Assembly (NCBI GenBank): GCA_029215795.1
Contig: JARDYH010000002.1
Span: forward strand, 46,732,001-46,796,000
Direction of reading: 5' to 3'
Length of the DNA: 64,000 nucleotides
Origin: Anniella stebbinsi
Taxonomy: Eukaryota > Chordata > Lepidosauria > Squamata > Anniellidae
The position numbers and the translations under genes are program-made. A model generated the notes under the pieces. That model saw only the letters and a list, made by a program, of their open reading frames with translations. It had not been told where the DNA came from and made no database searches. Position 1 is the first letter of the stretch. Each line of letters starts with the position of its first letter. Positions 1-11,841 of this stretch are shown in pieces.

Positions 1-560
1 GCACTTTATTTCCTTACAGTTCATTCAAGTGTGTCACGTTATTTTCCTGCTTCCTTTTTGTCATCACAGAGATTAACCATTTTATCGGCCTGTAAACTTT
101 GGAAACAATTAGAAACTCATTACATTGTGAGCTGAGAGCAAATACCTACCCAAGCTCAGGCGACGTATAAATTTCCTTATCATCTCTGGCAAACCCAAAA
201 ACAATGGCCATGAATCTTTTGGCTTCAGAGAAGCAAAAGCTTTCCTGATTATACAGCTGAGTAACCTTGGCATTGGACAAGAATTATTTGTTGCCCCTGG
301 CCACTAAACAAATTAACTGTAAGACACCATTCCGTCTGACAGGGAACACAAAACTCTCATGGGAAAGGAAACTCACAGGGCCAGATGTGAACTCCACATT
401 TGGTTCTTTTTCTGTCTTTCACTTCAGCTACAGCTAAGTACCAAGAATTCTACAATGTTTACCAAGAGATCTCAGAAATGCTGCAAGCGTGTGACCAAAG
501 AGAAAAAAAATGAGGTGGAGTGGGAGCTGGATAACTGATAGTACTTTGTAGAAACAGTAA
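1..560. other. No recognised feature
   Basis: AT-rich DNA. I see no open frame of note, repeat family or RNA gene here. Confidence 0.5.
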
Positions 561-718
561 TTAACAGTAGGGATGTGCATGGACCCTAAAAATATTATCG
601 GTATTGGAATCGGAACTTCACATTTTGTAAAATATCAGATCGGAAAAATTGGAGGTCCGTGTTATCAGATCCGATCCGATACCGATACAAAATCAGAAGT
701 TCCGATTTCAATATTGGA

Positions 719-812
719 CCACCATTTTAGGTGTTTTCCCCATAGGCTTGCATTGGGGGAAAGAAAGCTTTTCCCCAATGCAAGTCTATGGGGAAAACAC
801 CTAAAATGGTGG
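719..812. repeat. Perfect-stem inverted repeat (about 40-bp arms)
   Basis: The left arm begins 'ccaccattttaggtgttttc' and the right arm is its reverse complement ending at 812. The loop is roughly 13 bases around 'aagaaagctt'. A diverged second version of the same hairpin lies at 1441-1510. Confidence 0.85.
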
Positions 813-860
813 CCCTCCCCCTCCCTCCTCCCACTCACGCTCCTTACCTGCTGCCATCCG

Positions 861-1024
861 CTGCTGTCCGCTGCTTCCATCTACTACTGCTAATTAGGCT
901 TTGCGGCCTGGTTCTCAGTAGAGCGACGACTTGCCAGGTGACTTCATCACTCGGCGTGTCGTTGCTCTACTGAGAACCAGGCCGCAAAGCCTAATTCTCA
1001 GTAGATGGAAGCAGTGGACAGCAG
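861..1024. repeat. Long inverted repeat (about 65-bp arms)
   Basis: The left arm 'ctgctgtccgctgcttccat' onward pairs with the right arm ending 'atggaagcagtggacagcag'. The arms continue inward through 'aattaggctttgcggcctgg' and its complement. A few mismatches are present. Confidence 0.8.
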
Positions 1025-1649
1025 CGTGGGACGCCTGCAGGTAAGAGGGGGACCTCCCTCTCCCTCTCCCTCCCCCCTCCCCCCACTCACATTCCTTACC
1101 TGCCAGTGTCCTGCACTGCCATCCGTTGCTTCCGTACTACCGATAAACATGTCTGTTTATCAGTAGTACAGAAGCAGAGGATGGCAGCGCGGGATGGTGG
1201 CAGGTAAGGGGGGACCTCCCCCTCTCCCCCCCCTCCCCCCTCCCCCCCACTTATGCTCCTTACCTGCTGCCTCCTCGCTGCAGTCCACTGCATCCGTACT
1301 ACTGATCCGTAGTACGTCACCCGGCGTGCCGGCGCTCTATTGTGGAACAGGCCACAAGGCCTGTTTATCAGTAGTACGGAAGCAGGAGGAAGCATGTAAG
1401 GAGCGTGAGTGGGGGAGGGAGCTCCCCAGTCACCGCCGCCATGTTTTCCCCATAGACTTGCATTGGGGGAAAGCTCTCTTTCCCCCAATGCAAGCCTATG
1501 GTGAAAACATGTAAAATGGAAGCCCGATTTTCCGATTCCCCCCCGATATTAATTGGATTGGAAAAAATCAGATCAGGAGAAATCGGACCTCCTGCGGCCA
1601 GCATCAGAATCGGACATTGGATGCCCGATTTCCACCGATTTGTATGAGA

Positions 1650-1856
1650 GACATGGAGGCTTTTTGGGGGGTAGGTGGCTTGGTGGTGGTGGGGTTTGTT
1701 TCGGGTGGCGGGGGAGTATCTGCTTATTGGCCGCATGGCAGCCAGCCTTTAAAAAAAATATATGTTTTTTGGGAGGGTGGGCATGCCCCCTTTGGTCCGT
1801 GGAAAAATTGTCTTCCACAAACCGGTCCCTGGCCCCAAAAAGATTGGGGACCACTG
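1650..1856 (+). mobile_element. hAT-like transposon, right-end fragment
   Basis: The right terminus reads '..accggtccctggccccaaaa' and then 'agattggggaccactg', the form typical of vertebrate hAT ends (TTGGGGACC.CTG). No matching left end 'cag.ggtcccc' is found upstream, so the copy is truncated, probably against the foldback element that ends near 1640. There is no coding content. Confidence 0.5.
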
Positions 1857-1865
1857 TTCTACAGA

Positions 1866-3124
1866 ATTCCACAGAAGGGACTGTGGCTCCTTCAATGGTC
1901 TTGGGTTCAATCTGTTATGGAACTAGAGGAGAAGACACTTCAAAGTTAGTATTTTGGAATGTTCATTTCTAATGTCCTGGAACATTGATAGAATTAATTT
2001 GTATTGTATCCTTCTCTTGTAGCCAGATAAAATAGGACATTTGTAGCAAGTCGTTAGCTTTCTTCTTAGTGAGGCTGCAATCAGCCTTAGAGCGTCATCA
2101 GAAGGGGGGGAATTGCATTTCCTTACCATCGCTTTCCTCCCACTTCTGTCCCATGATATTTACTCTTTCTTCACACAGAGGAAGTAAACAATGACCATAC
2201 TGCCCATTAAGTGGCCATTTTTATTGCACAGCTTTTCCTGCACACAGCAGGAAATGGCAGAACATTTCATTTTAAAAAAATGGATTAACCAGGGTCTGTT
2301 TTGAGACGGAATGAAGGCCAGAAGGAGAGGGAGATGCACGGGAGGCAGTTGGCAACATCTAAAGGATGTACAAAAAAAGTGAGTGGGACAGTAACAAGCG
2401 TGCGATAAAATGCTCATCTGATGACACTCTTAGACTGTATGTAGCAGCTTTTCCCCAATATAGTGCCCTCCATTTGTGTTCCCATCATCACTGGCAATTG
2501 CAATGGTGAAAGTAACTCTAGGATGGAATCTTTCTTGATGTGTACTGCTTTGAACCTGGCTAGACCAGTAAAAACAAAGGAATTAAGACATACCTCAGTA
2601 ATAAACGCTTATTAAAATTGCCCCCAGGCAATTAATTGACTAAAGGTTTAGTTGATTAATTTACTGATTAATCTGATTACAGATCATAGCCTGAGGAATA
2701 CACCTGTATGCCTTCAACTGCCAGAGCACTTCTAATGTTCTTGCTGCTAAAGCTTAATTTCTGGAATGATTTTTAATATGTGTGGAAGATTCCACCCCTC
2801 CCCTTGGTTAACTATAGCAATATAGTGTTCCCTCATGACACAAAGAGTAGGCTTCCATCACAGCCCACCCTAGGATTGTATGTGGTGGTTCACTGAAGAT
2901 CATTTTATACCTGTGTGATGGAACACAACTGTCTTCCATTTCTTTATTTAGTTTAGCTTTACAATATTATGGGGTTAAATTGTGAGTGCATGTACGTGCG
3001 TGCGCGTGCGTGCATGCTAGTCAGTCTCAGCCAAAAGGTTAATAGTTAGAAGTCAAAGGGTTAGTTGGAATGTAGAAGTCAGGAAGGTTGCTCAGGAAGC
3101 CAGGAGATTATACGATTCGACAAA
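1866..3124. other. No recognised feature
   Basis: No gene is seen. A short alternating GTGC/GTGT purine-pyrimidine stretch lies at about 2985-3021. Confidence 0.45.
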
Positions 3125-3674
3125 GGGCTCATCTATACCTGCAGCCCTTTGGGGAGTGGGAAGGCACGATCACAGAGTTTTCCACTTCCGGGATTGTCCC
3201 TCAGGAGCTACATGCCAGCGAGTAAAGAGGGATTATTTATTTATTTATTTATTTAAGAGGAGACATTTGCATAATGTGCAATTGCATGCGTACAATTCTG
3301 CACAAAGGAACTATTTTTTTTAAAAAAAAAAATACAACAAACTCAGTGCTGGAAGACTCCAAGCGCCATCCTAAAGATGGCAAAAATGCTCAACCCCGAT
3401 GCCCACAGAATGCTCCCGCACAGCTACATGCCCATTTCCTGAGCCCCACTACTCATGGGGAAGAGGGAGGACCCTGGGAGGGAGAGCCACACTGCTCACA
3501 GAGCTTGGGATAGTCCTGAGATGGCAGGAAAAACTGGGAAAAAAGCAGTCCCAGCTATCTTGGGAGAACCGAGTGCTTGTCCCCGGTTCACCCCAGGATC
3601 AGCTGTGCATCATTTGAATGCACAGGGACAACCTCGTGACCACCCCAGGATAAATGCCAGGTGTACACAAGCCC
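3125..3674. mobile_element. MITE family B, copy 1
   Basis: The left end 'gggctcatctatacc' and right end 'ggtgtacacaagccc' are inverted repeats. Internal text matches the copies at 4448 and 39063: an 'atcccagg..' block and 'catcat.tg.atgcacaggga' before the right end. The copy carries a (TTTA)n run at 3231-3256 and an A-rich run near 3310-3335. No protein is encoded. It is a non-autonomous DNA transposon mobilised in trans. Confidence 0.65.
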
Positions 3675-4447
3675 AAAGGGTCAAAGGAAGAGCGAAAATG
3701 TTTTAACTCAGGAAATAGAAACTTAGTTGGCAAAAATGAACAAGAAATTACTTTCCTGATTGGTTGCATTTTAGATGAACAAAAATAATTTGGAGAAAAG
3801 CCTAAAGCAAAAAGGTAGAAAGGTAGTGAGAGAAAGGGATAGAGCCCCAGAGAAAAGCAAGAGTCAGAGCTGGTGGAAATGGAGAACCGGCCGAAAGAGC
3901 TGGACCAATAGCAGTAAGATATTACTTGATAAAGAACTTGAATAAAATGGGGATACTAGTCTAGTGAGGGTAATTGGATGCATCTCTGGTTGTTTTATTA
4001 CTCATTTTTTGTGTGATATGTGTGTATATATCCATTCAGATGTTAAACTGTTTCCAATTGATGTTTTTCTTCAGTAAAGTTTAAAAATTAGCCCCCCCCC
4101 CATGCCTAATAGCCAGCCCCCACACTATCTAAAGAGACCCAGATAATTTTAAGGCTAGTTTGGTAGAAGCAGCCAGAAAAAAGATTTCCACCTGGTGGCA
4201 TCGGTAAAGGCCACAGTAAGGGCAGGATGGAAAGGGGTGTGCATATATTGTTTTCTTGTTTTTCCTTCCACTCACAGAACAGGGCATTGCTGGTCCATGA
4301 CAGCCTGCATCAGTGTTGAAAGGATATCTTTGAAATAAAATTAGGTGTAATTGAAAGCATCAGTCAAAAAGGAAAATAAGTGGCTTGTCCTCATGATCAA
4401 CAGGGGCAGTTAGTTTATTCTCCCACCTTACTCCCACAAGCACCTTA
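3675..4447. other. No recognised feature
   Basis: No coding or repeat-family signal is recognised. A short C-run lies at about 4092-4101. Confidence 0.4.
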
Positions 4448-4884
4448 GGGTTGATCTACACCTAAGGGTGTAGTGGGAGGGAGGGGGAGGATCACGGACT
4501 TACCTTCTTCTGCAATCCTCCCCAGAGCTGATCACAAAATTATGCTCCAGCACCTGTAAGTAAAAACAATCAAACAACAAAAAAACCTGACTCTTTGAAC
4601 TGTTCCCCCACCGCCACCTCAATGGACATGGACTGCCCCTGCACATCTTCGTGCACATTTTAAGAGCCCTGCTACTTGGGGGAGGAAGGGACGACCTGGG
4701 AGCAGCGGCCACACCACCTGCAGTCCACGGTATGGTCCTGGGACCGCAGGAAAACTGGGATATCCCCAGTTCCAGTTATCCCAGGGTTGTCTCCGGTTGA
4801 TCCTGGGATCCCCTGGGCATCATATGGATGCACAGGGACGACCTAGAGACAACCCCAAGATAGATGGCTGGTGCAGACCTGGCT
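4448..4884. mobile_element. MITE family B, copy 2, with TTA target duplication
   Basis: The inverted ends are 'gggttgatctacacc' and 'ggtgcagacctggct'. The three bases just outside are TTA on both sides (4445-4447 and 4885-4887). A 3-bp TWA duplication is what PIF/Harbinger-type elements make, so this is a non-autonomous element of that kind. That assignment is inferred from ends and duplication only. Confidence 0.7.
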
Positions 4885-7287
4885 TTAGAAGATTTGCCAA
4901 AAAAGACCAGGGGAATTGTGTATCAGTTGTGTTTTCAGTGAAAAGGATTAGGTTAGGTACAAAAGAACTGGAAGACATGAAATAATTCCAACTGAGTGTC
5001 TGAAACACACACTTTTGGTAAATTGATCTTTTTGCCATGTATGCAACTCATTCATTTTGTCAGTCAGGAAAACCAGGTAGCAGCCAATGTACCTTCAGCA
5101 CATTTTGCACATTGCTGTGTTTGGTAAAGGAAACTTACTACAACTGATGAACACAGTGAGACAAGCTTTGCCACTTGGATCACGTTTTAAATGGATCCAA
5201 AAACGTGAAAATGTTGACAAGTTGTTTTCGGCAAATGGTGGCTTGACTACAGCACTGTCAGTGTTGATGTCCTTCTGCAAATGCAAAAGAGCAATGTGAT
5301 TAAGGCAAGCTTGTCCATGCTACATCTCAGCCAAGTTTTCAATCTCCCTGTGGCACTGAAAGATTGCTCAGCTGTTGCAGATAATGCCAGAGTAGCGAGC
5401 AGATTTCTGCCACTTTAAAATAAAATGAAACAAATGCCTTCATGCTGGGCACATAGCCTACAGGAATTCACCAGCATCTGCTGCTGACCCAAAACTCTGG
5501 ACAAGATAAATTCCTGTTGGTGTGATACTGAGATGGTGTGATTTCTTAAGGAATCTTAGAACATCTTTATGAAAAGCTTTATGAAATACTAATAATTTCC
5601 CATGGGTATGCAGTCTTTGTACACTCCATAGACCTTGTACACTGATGTTGATTCAAACGTAAAGAGTAGCAATCCCCAGCCTTGTAATCGAAGTTGTTGC
5701 ACAGAAGTCAGCATGGCTACTTTAGAGTCAGCAGCACTCCTTCGAACTGTTGGCTGTTTGAGCGGGGGTGTGTGATGTATTAAGACTGTATTCCGCAAAC
5801 GGACACTTGAGTCAATTTTTTTTGTATACTACTGATGAAACAGAAGCGTCTAGTACACCAATATACTAGTTAGTACTCCCTGTGTGAAGTCGAACACCCA
5901 GTCCAACTGCTGCCATTCAATCTGAAAATCGTAAACTGCATTCTTTAGAACAGTTGCTCGGTGTTTGTCAAATTTCTCAGTGGGACTTTTTTTTTCCATT
6001 TGGAAAAGCCATCAGCCACCAACTCCGATACATAGTTTCCAAGGATTTAAGCATGTCTTGTGCTTCTTGCATCCCAAGTATGTCTTAAGAATCCAACAAA
6101 GCATATTCCGATGGCATTTGGAATGGAAAGCAGCTTAGATTCCATTTTGGAATACAAGTCGTTACATCATTTTATTGTAATTAGATCTCTTTATTTTACA
6201 GTTACTTCCATTGTTACACTGAATGAATTCACAAGATATTAAGAGTGTAAAATACTTCATTGATATTAAGTGTTAATAATAGATTAGTATTTCTTGGTCA
6301 GATGGTGATATTGCATAATTAACAATTTCAAAAGGAATAATGTTCTTAGATGTAAAAAGATGAACAATTTTTGAAAAAACTCACAAAAGGGCTGTTGTTT
6401 TTCACCAAATTATTCTTATTAGCTGACCTAAAACTGTTTCCCCCCCTCCAATAAGCACTCTAGATTATGCACTAAAAATACAAGCATTCAAAGTTCAAGC
6501 TTTAAGACCAAAATTACTGCCTTTCAATTCTTTTATTATTCTTTCAGGCATTTAAAAATATAGGTCAAAGCAACACTGCATAATTTAGAAAGTTAACAAA
6601 ATGCTATTAATGAAAAGAAATGTAAGTAAATATAATTATAATAACCTTTAATGCTTTGTCTCCTTTCTGTTGTCAATTAAACATGTAAAAGAGGTGATGG
6701 CCTACACACTGTGCGCAAGCATGCATGCACACACACACACACAGAGAGACATACACACACTTTCCTCCTTTGCCAGAGGTGGTATATTCTCAACACGGCA
6801 AAAACAGAGCCAGTATATTCTTAACAAAGCAGAGATAAAACTGATTTCAAATCATTTGCTATTTGATATTTCCAGTGTCTTGAACAAATTTGAGCCTTCC
6901 TCTTGAATCTGAACTTTTGCATGATTCCCTAAACTTACCAAAATTCTCAAATGTTGTCATAAGCCTCTGTAAGAGAGGTAAAAAAAAACTTTTGAGATGT
7001 CTAAAGTTTGCTAGTAACATAGTTGCAATGACTATATCAGGTAGACTTATTCAATGAAGTCAATCCTCATAATCCTGTTTTACTGCCTACTGGTGCATAT
7101 CGCAGCAAGATCTTCTTTCACCAAACGCAGATACAAAAGGAGAACAGGAATCCCCCACCCCCACTACCAAAAAGTCACAAAAGAAGACAAAGGGGAAAAA
7201 ACTAAGATGCTGTTTTGGGGGGGGGGGGGGTTGACAGCTTCTCTTCCTACAAATCTACTTTGCTTGTGTACATGAGGTATGACCATA

Positions 7288-7320
<33 letters not shown>

Positions 7321-7787
7321 CATGCATAAACTAGAGATGTGTGTGCAGAGAATTTAAAAAACCCAGGGATAATCAATGCACAAAGTGAGGAATGAGATTT
7401 TCCCTGCTGCCCTTGCTCCTGATCTCCATGCATTGTTTGGGTCTTCTGTGAGGAGCCTACATAGGTAGGCTCTTTAAGTGTGATCTGTACCCTGCAAAAA
7501 TGTGTGCTTATATCGTGTTGCATGTGCATAGGCTATGTGGAAAAGACCTCATCAACACATGGAGATAAGAAGCATGACTAGTATTATTGAAAAGCTCAGC
7601 CATGATGGGTTTTGCATGTGTAATTTGTTGGCATCACAATAGCACCTTGTCTGGTTTAGGTATTTTGTTCTGGGAAAGGCTGCATGGCTAGAAGGCCTGT
7701 GGCAGCTAGGAACAAAAGGGTATTTCTATTTACCTGCTACTTATTGTAAGTTAAGTTCATGACCTACGTGTCCTCCACTGTAACTCA
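4885..7787. other. Unassigned DNA with microsatellites
   Basis: No gene is recognised. Open frames of about 60-80 codons near 5087-5299 (both strands) and 5589-5798 lack motifs. Simple repeats include (AC)n near 6728-6742, a G-run near 7217-7230 and (TG)n at about 7288-7313. Confidence 0.4.
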
Positions 7788-7898
7788 GACCCTTTCTACA
7801 CCATAGGGCAATCCCAGAAATACCTAATACACACCATCGGCACACAGGGACCAGCTGGGGGCCATCCCAGGCAAACAGCCTGGTGTAGAAACGGCCTC
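7788..7898. mobile_element. MITE family B, short copy
   Basis: The inverted ends 'gaccctttctacacc' and 'ggtgtagaaacggcctc' enclose about 110 bp. Internal 'gcacacagggaccagctggg' and 'ccatcccaggcaaa' match the right third of the longer family B copies, so this is an internally deleted member. Confidence 0.6.
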
Positions 7899-9110
7899 AG
7901 TCAATAGGAGTTGCCCTCATGTCAGTAGGAAAACAATATGAACTCTGGATATATGTAACTGCGTTTTTTGCCTTTAAGTCACCACTTTAGTTAAGCAACC
8001 CACCCCACGTACAAATTGGCCAGTCTAAAGCCTTGGCAGGAAATACCCTCAAATTCTGAAGCATCCTCATCTCAAGATAAATCGCTAGGTATCCTTCAAG
8101 ATCTTTTTGTTTGCTTGTTTGTTTGGACAACCTCTACCTGTTTGCCCCAGGGAAGCTTTTGCTATTCTTAATCAACCAGCTTAAACTCAGTCCAGAAGCC
8201 TATCCTCTGTAAAGCTCCTGTTCATTCTCCAGAGCCAAGATAAGGAATCCTTTGTCTTACCCTATCCTTGGTATGCCCCAAGTCCTTGTCTCCTTCGTAT
8301 TCCTAGCCTGAGCTCTATAGCTGCCCTTGAATCCCTTTTGAGAATTCTTTTAGAGAAGACCTTCCAGAGAACTCAGTGCACTGAAATGTTGCGCTGATAT
8401 CCTCCTGGAGTTTGCCTGGCATGCTACCCATTATAGATTTGCCTCTCTTCCAGGGCCAGACCAAGAAAGGCCAGAACGTTCTTTCTTGCTCATTCTGCTT
8501 TGCTGTCTTGTATACCCAGTTAGAGCTCACCTCTGCTGCCATGAAACACCCATTTTGGTGCTGCTTGCTATCCAATCACACTAGAACTAAGATAGCTTCC
8601 TGGCCCACCTGATGAACCTTCACATTGCATGTGTGACTACTGTATTGGGACCACTGATGTTTTGTGCATCACTTGGGATTCAGAGAACTTGTGCCTTGCA
8701 GTGTGAGAGCAAGCAGCATTACGGTTAAGGATTGCCGGTTTTAAGCTCAGTGGTTTATCCTTCCTGTAACCAAGCAAAGAGCTGGGGCACATCCAATATT
8801 TGCTTAGATTATCTCCCTTGGATCCTTCCCTCAATCCTCATGCATCTCTCCATGTTTGTTATTTACCTTGGGTCAGCCAGGAACCACAGAGAGGCATTTG
8901 CTTTATTGCTCCCCATTCGATATTATATGTTGAACTGCATTCTGCACTGTGCAGGACCACCACCCAGGAAATGAAGCCCTTTGTGTTCCCTTTCCTCTGA
9001 AACAGGTAAATATACTTGATCTGACTGCCTTTCTCTTTCTTTCTCCTGAGTCTATCCATTATACCCCTCATGTGGCCAAACTCTTGCCATAGAAACTGGA
9101 GGACCCCATT
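7899..9110. other. No recognised feature
   Basis: Open frames of 60-90 codons occur on both strands near 8315-9071 but have no domain or motif. Nothing is assignable. Confidence 0.4.
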
Positions 9111-9136
9111 GCGATCTTGTAGTTCGGCTTCAGGAT

Positions 9137-10547
9137 TTGGAAAAGGAGAAGGGCATTCAAGTTACTCCCGTACCTGTTATGCCGCGGGCTCAATATGGTG
9201 CTAGGGTGTCCAGGAAGAAAAGGCAGGATGATTTATTACAGTCTATTTCAGCTAGGTTGAAGGCGATAGAAACATCCTCCAGTGGGTCTTCACAGGAGGT
9301 GTCTGCCCCAGAAGCGAGCATAGTCGGGGCATCCTCTCTCCTGCCCGGCAACATGCAGGGTGTAGTGACGGTGCATGATTCAGCTTCACCAGTCACTCCA
9401 CCAGCACAGGGAGCAGCACCACTGAATCAAGCCAGATTAAAGCGGTAGAGGCATCCTCCAGCAGCTCTGCAGGAGACATGCATACTCTCGACGCAAGCCT
9501 CAATCCTGTCATCCATGCCTTCCCGGGACAACGTCCGTGGAGCAGTGGCAGCTTCAGAACCAGTCCCGTCGGCCGAGGTACTACCACAAGGAGCGGCAAC
9601 CTTTGTGCAAGGTGAGCAACAAGCACAACACAGCATGACACAACCCCAGGTTCCTAACACTGGGGGGATAATGTGGATATATTTCTCCTTTTGTTTCGCG
9701 AACAAGAGTGTTCAGACAAAGTGAAGGGTGGGGACAAAGAAGCGGAGAAGATTAAAAGAAACGGGTTGTCCGTACTTGGGCTAATTGGTTGCCTGGTTCT
9801 CTTATTTATACGGGGGTTGTACTTCAGCGCTCCCCCGGGAAAGGAGTTATACTGGCAAAATACCTCGATATGACATATCGAGCGCATTCAGAGTATGAGG
9901 GTGGGGCTTGCTTGGCCTATGACAAATCATTCCGTCGTAGAGCCGCCTTCGACCACGCCCTTCGTTGGGACATTAAGGATCATGATCTGTGGTTACAGTT
10001 CATGACTCCAGCCCGCCCTGGTTTTGGGGATAGGGAGGATAGTGGCCATATTTTAGCCAAACAGCAACCCGCTTTCACCTCTAAAGGGAATGCGGGTCAG
10101 GCGGTTCAACACCGCCTGCTCAGTTGGGATTTCAACAAGGGTATTAGCATTCGCAACCCATGCAAATACCGGCATGAGTGCAATGCATGCTTTGGACATC
10201 ATTCCGCCACAATTTGCTTAGAAACCAGGGTGGAAAAGGACCCAATAAGGAAGGACCGCGTGCTGGACGTCCCAGGGGGCAGCAACCTCCTTCCAAAGGG
10301 ACCCAGCCCGGTCAAAACTGAACCTCTTAACAAATTGCTCGCATTATATCCCAAGCGGAAGGAAGCAATATATCTCAGGGCTACCTTTCAGGAAGGTATT
10401 CCGTATTCCTTTCCAGGAGACCAGGCAGGGGTCATTGTCCCGGAACCAAAATCGATCGGCCTATTTCAGCACATTGCTAGGGAAACGGTGCTTGGTCCAT
10501 TCCCTGCCCCCCCATCCCTCATTTATGGGTATCACACCTGGGTATAG
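9137..10547 (+). pseudogene. Gag-like region of the Ngaro element
   Basis: Two stretches in one frame (9137-9448 and 9515-9724) are separated by a TAG at 9446-9448. A third (9789-10547) is in another frame. The first part is Ser/Pro/Gln-rich. The third reads 'AHSEYEGGACLAYDKSFRRR', then 'WDIKDHDLWLQFMTPARP', then a compact Cys/His cluster 'CKYRHECNACFGHHSATIC' that resembles the nucleic-acid-binding knuckle of these gag proteins. The end of this frame runs into the start of the reverse transcriptase region. The role of an intact version would be particle formation and RNA binding. This copy cannot make one continuous protein. Confidence 0.65.
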
Positions 10548-11142
10548 TTTCCAAAAGCGCCAGGGGAGTCCAGGTTAATATATAACCTCTCCCTCCCAAT
10601 GGGAGCCTCTGTCAATGACCAATCCTGGTAGGCTCGAGCTCTGTCAGATATGCTTCCTTCGATTCTGCTGTTGGCAGGGTGCGGAAGAATGGCGTTGGAG
10701 CCCTGATGGGATAACGCGATTTAAAGCTGCCTTTCGCAATTTTACCCATCCACCCAAAGATTTTGAATTGTTAGGGTTTTGTTTTCAAGGACAATTCCAG
10801 GTTGATAGGGCCTTGCCAATGGGATGCTCTATTTCATGTGGGTGTTTTCAGAGCACTATGCGAAGAGTGGGGCGTTCCGCTGGTGCACGACAAAATGGAG
10901 GGCCCTACAGCGGCACTCAAATTTTAGACATAGGATTAGATTCTATACAGCAATGTTGCCGCTTACCTGCGGACAAGTTAAGCACACTACACGCAAAATT
11001 ACAGAGCATCTTGCGTGAGGAAAAGATTTCTCTTAGGCAGTTACAGGAAACGGTGGGTCATTTGAACTTCGCATGCAGAGTAATAACCCCAGGGCACGCC
11101 TTTTTGCCTCACTTATGCTCTGCCATGTCGGGTTTTACATAG
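10548..11142 (+). pseudogene. Reverse transcriptase remnant lacking its catalytic core
   Basis: Recognisable blocks are 'SRLIYNLSLPMGASVND' (finger/palm start), then 'DFELLGFCFQGQFQVDRAL' and 'PMGCSISC', then 'CEEWGVPLVHDKMEGP' and the thumb-like block 'LRQLQETVGHLNFACRVI'. The normal stretch between the PMGCS block and the CEEWG block, which carries the catalytic Y/F-x-D-D, is missing: the two blocks join at about 10841-10850 with almost no spacer. The earlier palm aspartate block also reads 'GITRFKAAF' instead of the usual acidic form. Frames shift at least twice. It is an RT relic that cannot polymerise. Confidence 0.75.
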
Positions 11143-11189
11143 GCCACACCACAGAACTAGCATTATTAGTGATAATGCGAGCAGATATG

Positions 11190-11727
11190 TAAGTATGTCT
11201 AGATTTTCTTGAACTATTCGACAGCGTATCCTTTTGGAGGCGCGAGCTTATGGTGGAAGCAGAATTCCAGATTCATTCGGATACCTCTGGCTCTTGGGGC
11301 TTTTGGTGTCATTTGGAGGAACAGGTGGTGCACTGAACGCTGGCTCACGGAGTGAGACACCAGGGGCCTGTGCAGGGACCTTACGTTTCTGGAGTTGTGC
11401 CCTATAATTGGGGCAGTGCATATATGGATGGCCGACATGAAGAATTCCACGGTATTGTTCTGGTGAGACAATCAGGCTACTGGGCAGGTCATTAACTCCC
11501 TGTCCTTGCATAATCTGTGAGTGATGAACCTATTGAGGGCTTTTACCCTGCATTGCTTGAACCACAATAGTCTGTTTCGGGCAAAGCATATACACGGTTT
11601 AAACAGTGATATAGCAGATGCTCGGTCACGACATCAAGTACAGAGATTCCAGGCACTGGTTCCCCGGGCTCTACCAAGGTCGGAGATCAGGTCTCCAACT
11701 AATTGGTTTATTGGAAGGACGAAGTAA
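11190..11727 (+). pseudogene. RNase H-like remnant of the Ngaro element
   Basis: 'FQIHSDTSGSWGFWCHLEEQ' near 11270-11330 corresponds to the first acidic strand of the RNase H fold. The stretch 'FRAKHIHGLNSDIADARSRH' within 11521-11727 corresponds to the C-terminal block that ends RNase H in these elements. Stops and a frame change separate them. The role in an intact element is removal of template RNA. It sits directly between the RT and the recombinase, as expected. Confidence 0.6.
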
Positions 11728-11841
11728 ATCAGGCCATATGGCAGTCCTTGGTGCCTAGCAACAGGTCAGCCTAGCAAAGCTGGTAGGGAGTTCCAGGAGT
11801 TTAGTTCAGCTAATCATCCTCAGTCTCTTTGGCCCATACCG

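Larger units (their letters stand above)
565..1640. mobile_element. Hairpin-rich foldback DNA element
   Basis: A block of about 1.1 kb made mostly of inverted repeats in series: 719-812, 861-1024, about 1114-1186, about 1280-1395 and 1441-1510. Between them are C-rich modules, with near-identical 'caggtaag..ggggacctccc' units at about 1039 and 1201. Both edges are rich in the words 'cggaat' and 'gatcgg', and the left edge carries an 'agggatgtgca' start also seen in rough form near 43785 and 57910. There is no credible protein, since the small ORFs here follow the palindromes. The likely identity is a non-autonomous DNA transposon. The superfamily is not assignable by eye and the edges are approximate. 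Confidence 0.5.

Noticed and set aside
1096..1736. Plus- and minus-strand frames of 100-140 codons
   Set aside because: They follow the inverted repeats of the foldback element; both strands give near-identical peptides because the DNA is palindromic.
5087..5299. 70-codon frame with a protein-like composition
   Set aside because: Open on both strands, no motif and no continuation; insufficient to call a gene or pseudogene.
11214..11511. Minus-strand frames over the Ngaro RNase H
   Set aside because: Shadow of the plus-strand RNase H remnant.
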